A DNA stretch of 23,605 bases from Folioceros fuciformis (lineage: Eukaryota > Anthocerotophyta > Anthocerotopsida > Anthocerotales). The position numbers and the translations under genes were made by a program. Below the pieces are notes generated by a model. That model was not told where the DNA came from, searched no databases, and worked only from the letters and a program-made list of their open reading frames with translations. The stretch is from the NCBI GenBank assembly GCA_049999805.1, contig JBNGIO010006258.1, forward strand, positions 1-23,605, read 5' to 3'. How positions within the stretch are numbered: position 1 is the stretch's first letter; each line of letters opens with the position of its first letter. Below, one piece after another: positions 18,856-23,605 of the stretch.

Positions 18856-20173
18856 ATGGCGTCACCGAGCTTGCTGCCTTCTTCCTGCCATTTGGTGTCG
18901 TCGTCGCTCTCGTCACTGTCATTTCGCCTAGTCCGCGTGGCCACCCGGTCATCCTTCTCCACAGCTGGTTCCTGCATTGGTGCAGGATCTGTTGCTGAGC
19001 TTCAGAAATGGCCCCGTCGCCGTGTTCTTGCCTCTGGCGTGGTGCTCGCCCTAGCCGCGGTGCGTGTTAGCTGTGTTTGAAGGCAGCACTTGTTTGGAAG
19101 CTGCATTGCACATGAAAGTCTGAATGTAAGCTAGGCCGTGGTGACTTCCAGGCAAGTGGCAGCTCGGAAGCAGAGAAGCCTGAGAGCAGTTCCTCTCTTG
19201 CAATCACAGGCAGAGAGACTGTGTTTGTAGCAGGTGCTGCTGGGAACACTGGAAAGCGCGTCGTGAAGGAACTGCTGACGAACGGGTTCAAAGTGCGAGC
19301 CGGTGTGCGGGATATCACGAAAGCCAAGGAAATCGTGCCGACCAACGGCGATATCGAATTTGTAAGCTTCTGTTGTCCTCCTCTCAAAATCTACCAGGCT
19401 CGGCATGCGTTTGGGGCACAGCAATCACGGCCACCATGTAATTGTGATTTAGGTGCTGGCAGATGTGACAGAGGGTCCAGAAAAACTGGCTGGCGTTATC
19501 GGCAATGTGGATGCAGTGATCGTTGCTACAGGGTTCAGGCCGAGCTTGTTTGACCCCTTTGCTTCTTGGAAGGTAAAACGCCATTTCTGATGCATTGTGG
19601 TTAATGTCCCCAAGCCCCGTGATGTGCTAATAGATTGCTACTCCTGGGACAGGTGGACAACCTAGGTACCGTGCATTTGGTAGACGCATGTAAGAAGAAT
19701 GGTGTAAACCGGTTTGTACTGGTCAGCTCGATTTTGACAAATGGAGCTGCTGTTGGCCAAATACTGAATCCAGCCTACGTCTTTCTGAATGTATTTGGCC
19801 TCACTCTTATTGCAAAACTGCAAGCTGAACAATATATTCGGCAATCCGGAATCAACTACACTATAGTGAGACCTGGAGGGCTGAAGAATGACCCTCCCAG
19901 CGGGAACATCATTTTATCTCGAGAGGTGCGCTGCCCTTTTGTTTTCCTGCTCTCCGAAGGTCATTCTGCCTTGAAGTGTGTGTGTGCACCTTGACACCAT
20001 TCGGTTGTTTGGTACAGGATACTCTATTTGCGGGGTCCATCTCTCGTGACTATGTCGCGCAGGTGGCTGTCAAGGCTCTTACCCTGCCAGAGGCGTCGTA
20101 TAAGGTAGTAGAAATTATTTCTAGTCCTGACGCACCGAAGAAGTCTCTCCAGGAATTATTCGCAGCTGTCTAG
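18856..20173 (+). CDS. Chloroplast NAD(P)-binding Rossmann protein, atypical SDR like At2g34460 (5 exons, 320 aa)
   Basis: Exons 18856-19059, 19152-19361, 19453-19572, 19653-19925 and 20018-20173 join in phase 0 with GT-AG introns. Residues 1-about 60 (MASPSLLPSS..., rich in Ser, Arg and hydrophobic residues, almost no acids) look like a chloroplast transit peptide. The Rossmann core begins with VFVAGAAGNTG (GxxGxxG, 96-102), then VKAGVRD-like VRAGVRDITKA, DVTEGPEKLA, ATGFRP, WKVDNLGTVHLVDAC, FVLVSSIL, NPAYVFLNVFGLTLIAKLQAE and IVRPGGLKNDPPSGN. The order and wording match the plastid atypical short-chain dehydrogenase of Arabidopsis At2g34460. The classical SDR YxxxK catalytic pair is replaced by the atypical pattern usual for this group, so the exact reaction is not known. 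It is convergent with E2F. I chose the ATG at 18856 because it starts the transit peptide; no competing start fits. Confidence 0.93.
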
Positions 20174-21040
20174 CCAACGAGTAACACGAGCCACGACTCT
20201 GCATTGTTGGGAATCTCTGGGGTTTAGGGTCCCTGTTCTAACAAACATTTCATAAAGGGATTACGCAGATTTTGAAAAACTGATTTATTTGATTCCTGAA
20301 GTGTCCAAATGCTGGAGACCAAAGCTTATGAGATTGACCTCTGGACACGGCAGGTTACCAAAGTCGTCAGAGTCCTACACTATGAACGGTCGCTTGGTCA
20401 CCTTGTGGCCCTTAACTGTCCATGCTAGATGGGTCTCTTCAAATCTGGAGAGGGTAGACAGATCAAATGGTCATAAATTTTAATCGTCGTGACAGCCTCC
20501 ACAGATCACAAAACAAAAAGAGTTCTCTCCGCTGTTTCTTTTATTACGGGCAACTAAGGCGACTATCTGTAACTTATATAGGAGGAATAGTAGCTATCCT
20601 AGCAATTCATTCAATTCAAAGACTGGCCTTACTCACGGGTTTGAACTTCTGCATACCTCTTCCCGACGAAACCCAAGGTGAGCAGTGTCTTTTTTGCCTG
20701 GAGTGAAGGGTGTTCAGTCTAGTGTACATCGTTGTCAGCGTGTTTTACACGAGTGACAGAAGTCACTGAGGTTAGAAAGTCTTTCTAAGGACTTCAAGAG
20801 CATGAATGGTGGGTTAGCTGTAAAAAAATCGGATCATGTCATTGGAGCGACATCGACTGACGTATTTGCTGGGGGAGTTTGAGGATGTGTCGATCCCTCC
20901 TCACCAATACCAAATTCTGTTGGATTAAACTTCACCGCCTCCTCCCACATGATACTCGAGGCTTTGGCATGTCAAGGTAAAGCACCTGGTAGCTGCAGTC
21001 AAAAGGCCAATTCTAATATTTGCAACCTATGAAAAAAGAG
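20174..21040. other. Convergent 3' spacer between dehydrogenase and E2F
   Basis: Holds the 3' ends of two convergent genes. No gene is supported; an 80-codon plus-strand frame at 20467-20706 has no family resemblance. I see no perfect AATAAA for either gene. Confidence 0.45.
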
Positions 21041-23605
21041 TCACCCATCACGCGGAATTTGATTCAGGATACAATCCGTTCCCCACATGTCAGTGAGGCT
21101 GACACCAGCATCAGAAAGTAGCCAATAATCAGAATCCGCCTGCAGCCAAAACGCTTCAGAGATCAGGACTGTCTACCGTGTCCTCAGTTTGACACAAAGC
21201 AATTCTCCGCAGACGGACAGGAATGCGAGGAACCTCACATTTACTTCTGGTGTTATTCTCATGATACCACCAACGAAGTCATGCGGACTACTTGGTTCAT
21301 GGCCAGGCAAAGCTGCTTCGTGGTTCTGAGGCCTTAAATCATCCTCACCCAGGGGCATTGCAACACTGTTCTGCAACTGTGAAGATGGCGGTACAGCAGG
21401 GTGAACCAAATCCATACCAGTATTCGCTGTATTCATATCCTCAAACTTTTCTTCGAAACGGCTGTATTATGGGGCACACACAGTCATCAGAATGTTCAGG
21501 CACTAGACAAACTGAAAGATGACTGTTGGGTAGAACAGAAATTAGACTACCACACAGCTACCTCTTACCTCACCAAGTAGACATCAATAGGGCCCATGGT
21601 GCTTCGTAGATGTATCTGATAACGCCTGTGTGGGTACTCCACAGCCTGCTCCAGACACTCACACATGAGAAGGTTTAGAGATGTCAATGTTTCATACAGA
21701 AAAGGAGACCAGATATTCAGGTACGACGGTGGACTACATGTCACACCTGCACATCATTGTGCTGAAAGCTTGGGAGGTAAAAGGGAGAGAATAACAAATC
21801 TCGGGTCCTAGGTATCATGCCATAAGAGTCTGCATGAAGTTGAACACCACAGATACCGAGAAAAGAGAGTTGCACATGGCTTTTCGTCATGAAATTGAGC
21901 AGATTACTACCTCATCTGGGTCCGGGACCTCAAGTGTCGTGCCGTGTGGGGCCTTGATAGCAATCAAAGTCTCATTCTGATCAAATAGAAGCAGGTTAGA
22001 AGATAGCCCACATACAAAACCTTAAGCTCAAATTTTGCTTCTGGCTACAGGAGCACAATCAAAGCCACCTGAAAACATGGCAGACTCTTGATGTCATCTT
22101 CAGTTACATACAGCCATCTAGATTCTAGTTAAGGAAGGATCACCACTGCATGAGACAACTTCAGCTTGATGTTATCACGATCAAGTCCAAGGGTTTAGCA
22201 ATTGGATAGTGCATGGAGGATACTGCTTATTGTGTTCGTCTTCGCTCAGAGATTTTAATTTATCTCGCATGTCCCTGAGAAAATCAACCTGATCAATCTC
22301 AGTTCATGACCCATCCTTGAGGGAACCATTTGACAACAGGAGACAGAACGGCAGCATGGCATGACTGCAAAACAAGTTGATGAGAGGAATCGTTGGAAGC
22401 AAACAGACCTGATTGTCTCATCGAGCCTTCGCTCCTCCATGTGCATGTTTTCCACCTCTGACTACAAAATGTACGACAGAATGAACAGTGACTGAGATGA
22501 GCAGCGATACATAGCCAGAACTGTGATCAAGCATCCGTGCACATGCTGGGATTCTGCGCCGGAGCTCTCTATACCTGAAGCAATGCCACGTCATCCTTTG
22601 GTTCACCACTTCGGGAAATACCAAGACCTCTGTCAAAAGTCAGCGAACATCAGCAAGTCCTGAAAATGAGACTGCCATACTAAACGCTCGTACCATGATG
22701 CTTTCAACTTTCCGATGAGCCAGGTCATAGAGACAAGTGTAGGAGCTTACTTCCATCTTATCCTGTTCTTCAACTTCTTTTCAATCAGTCCAATCCCCTC
22801 AAGCACATTTGTAATGTCGTAGATTCTTCTTTTCTGAACCTGAATCACGAAACGGAGACCACACTGGCCTTAAAAACGAGAATGAAGGGATGGCCACAGG
22901 TTGCCACTCAATTCTCACAGCACAATCCAAACTTCAATTTTACAAGGCCTACGGCTTGGTCCCTCCTTACCAACATCCTTTAAAAAAAAAAAAAATTCCC
23001 AATGTTTTCAATCTGAAACACCGCATAGTTTCTGTTACCAACATTGAGTGTGTCCGCAGCCTTATTGAGATCAAGAACGCCATCATCCGCTTGCTTGATG
23101 AGATCAATGAACTTTTTTGTCAACAGACCTGCAGGACCATCCCTTCACATCACATGCCACTCACGGCCAAGCAAACCAAACAGAATTTCCCGAGATGTCA
23201 CCTGCCAAAGGCAGGTCAAGATCCTCACCAAGAGAGCTGTCGTACCGACAGGTGCTGTTTGGAGTTGGCGCACTGGTGGTGGGCGATCCTGAATGCAGAC
23301 GGACACGTGAGCAGCGAACTAATTCACGAAAAGCTGGGGGCCCAGAATCTAGAGCCATTCCCAGCGTAGTCAAGAAGGCCGCCCCATCCAGACGGCACGG
23401 CAGCCGACGGGGCATCGGCAGCAACCCCTGGTGCAGCTTGGACCATTTTGGAGGTGGATTTTGGCGGGGCGTGAGCAGCAGTCAGAGTCCGGCTCACCTC
23501 CCCGGATGCGGCACTGCAAATTGGACATGGGTCGAGCTTGACTCCTCAAATCCGCCATGGCCGGGGATGCAAAGGCGTCGCAAGAGCGCGTGAAATCATC
23601 GGAGG
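21041..23605 (-). CDS. E2F transcription factor, canonical plant type (12 exons visible, 5' end cut off)
   Basis: Cell-cycle transcription factor that binds DNA with a DP partner and is restrained by the retinoblastoma-related protein. Exons: 23605-23498 (open at the edge), 23288-23229, 23128-23043, 22839-22751, 22629-22575, 22461-22409, 22274-22224, 22117-22069, 21976-21911, 21645-21569, 21461-21239 and 21139-21041; all join in frame for 337 visible residues. Seen in order: a linker [14 protein letters not shown] opening the winged-helix domain, [28 protein letters not shown] (DNA contact), the coiled coil [15 protein letters not shown], the marked box ([46 protein letters not shown]) and the C-terminal RBR-binding motif [16 protein letters not shown]. 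The frame is open upstream of the ATG at 23556 (PAMADLRSQ), and the preceding SDDF resembles plant E2F N termini, so the true start is probably beyond the window. Confidence 0.93.
23460..23467 (+). promoter_or_regulatory. E2F-type binding site inside the E2F gene's own intron
   Basis: tttggcgg fits the E2F consensus TTTSSCGS and is extended as ttttggcgggg. It lies in the intron between the exon at 23498-23605 and the exon at 23229-23288. Self-regulation is a hypothesis; an octamer with two degenerate positions also arises by chance. Confidence 0.35.

Noticed and set aside
1-23605. CRISPR array, tRNA or rRNA genes
   Set aside because: None of the tandem repeats has spacers of constant length, no A/B-box tRNA pattern was found, and the gene content is nuclear eukaryotic.
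1-23605. The window as one coordinated multi-gene system
   Set aside because: Neighbouring genes belong to unrelated pathways with their own promoters and strands; nothing shows joint function apart from the trefoil pair.

Overview
The window is nuclear DNA from a green plant. It holds a plastid-targeted PsbQ with a twin-arginine thylakoid signal, a CERK1-type LysM receptor kinase, a WOX homeodomain protein and a plant E2F, and its genes are split by GT-AG introns. Most introns are only about 85-150 bp, base composition is moderately GC-rich outside one AT-rich island, and genes are closely packed. A bryophyte-grade land plant (hornwort-like compactness) fits best, but that is inference; the sequence alone does not name the species.

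Layout, left to right. 510-3618 (-): ten-exon LysM receptor-like kinase of the CERK1/LYK type, 633 aa. 4192-5178 (-): three-exon PsbQ, a photosystem II oxygen-evolving-complex subunit. 5490 to about 8.8-9.0 kb (-): ADCK2-like ABC1/UbiB atypical kinase in about 14 exons; its 5' end is unresolved. 9988-10530 (-) and 15012-15497 (-): two paralogous small beta-trefoil-like proteins of unrecognised family. Between them lies an AT-rich island (about 11.15-14.94 kb) with a degenerate UBE2O/PHO2-like E2 protein (+) lacking the catalytic cysteine, a 60-bp tandem repeat that runs through its stop codon, a deleted pogo-like DNA transposon with 23-bp terminal inverted repeats and TA target duplications, several short tandem repeats and a 10-N assembly gap. 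16685-17326 (-): intronless WOX13-clade homeodomain gene. 18856-20173 (+): five-exon chloroplast-targeted atypical short-chain dehydrogenase like Arabidopsis At2g34460. 21041 to the right edge (-): canonical E2F with DNA-binding, dimerisation, marked-box and RBR-binding segments; its first exon is cut by the window edge.

The genes form no operon-like unit. LysM kinase, PsbQ, ABC1K and the first trefoil gene are head-to-tail on the minus strand; WOX and the dehydrogenase are divergent over a 1.5-kb spacer; the dehydrogenase and E2F are convergent. PsbQ, the dehydrogenase and possibly the ABC1 kinase act in organelles; LysM kinase, WOX and E2F are signalling or regulatory genes. The most unusual part is the island between the two trefoil paralogs. 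All exon models were assembled by hand from splice signals, frame continuity and remembered family motifs, without transcripts or database searches.
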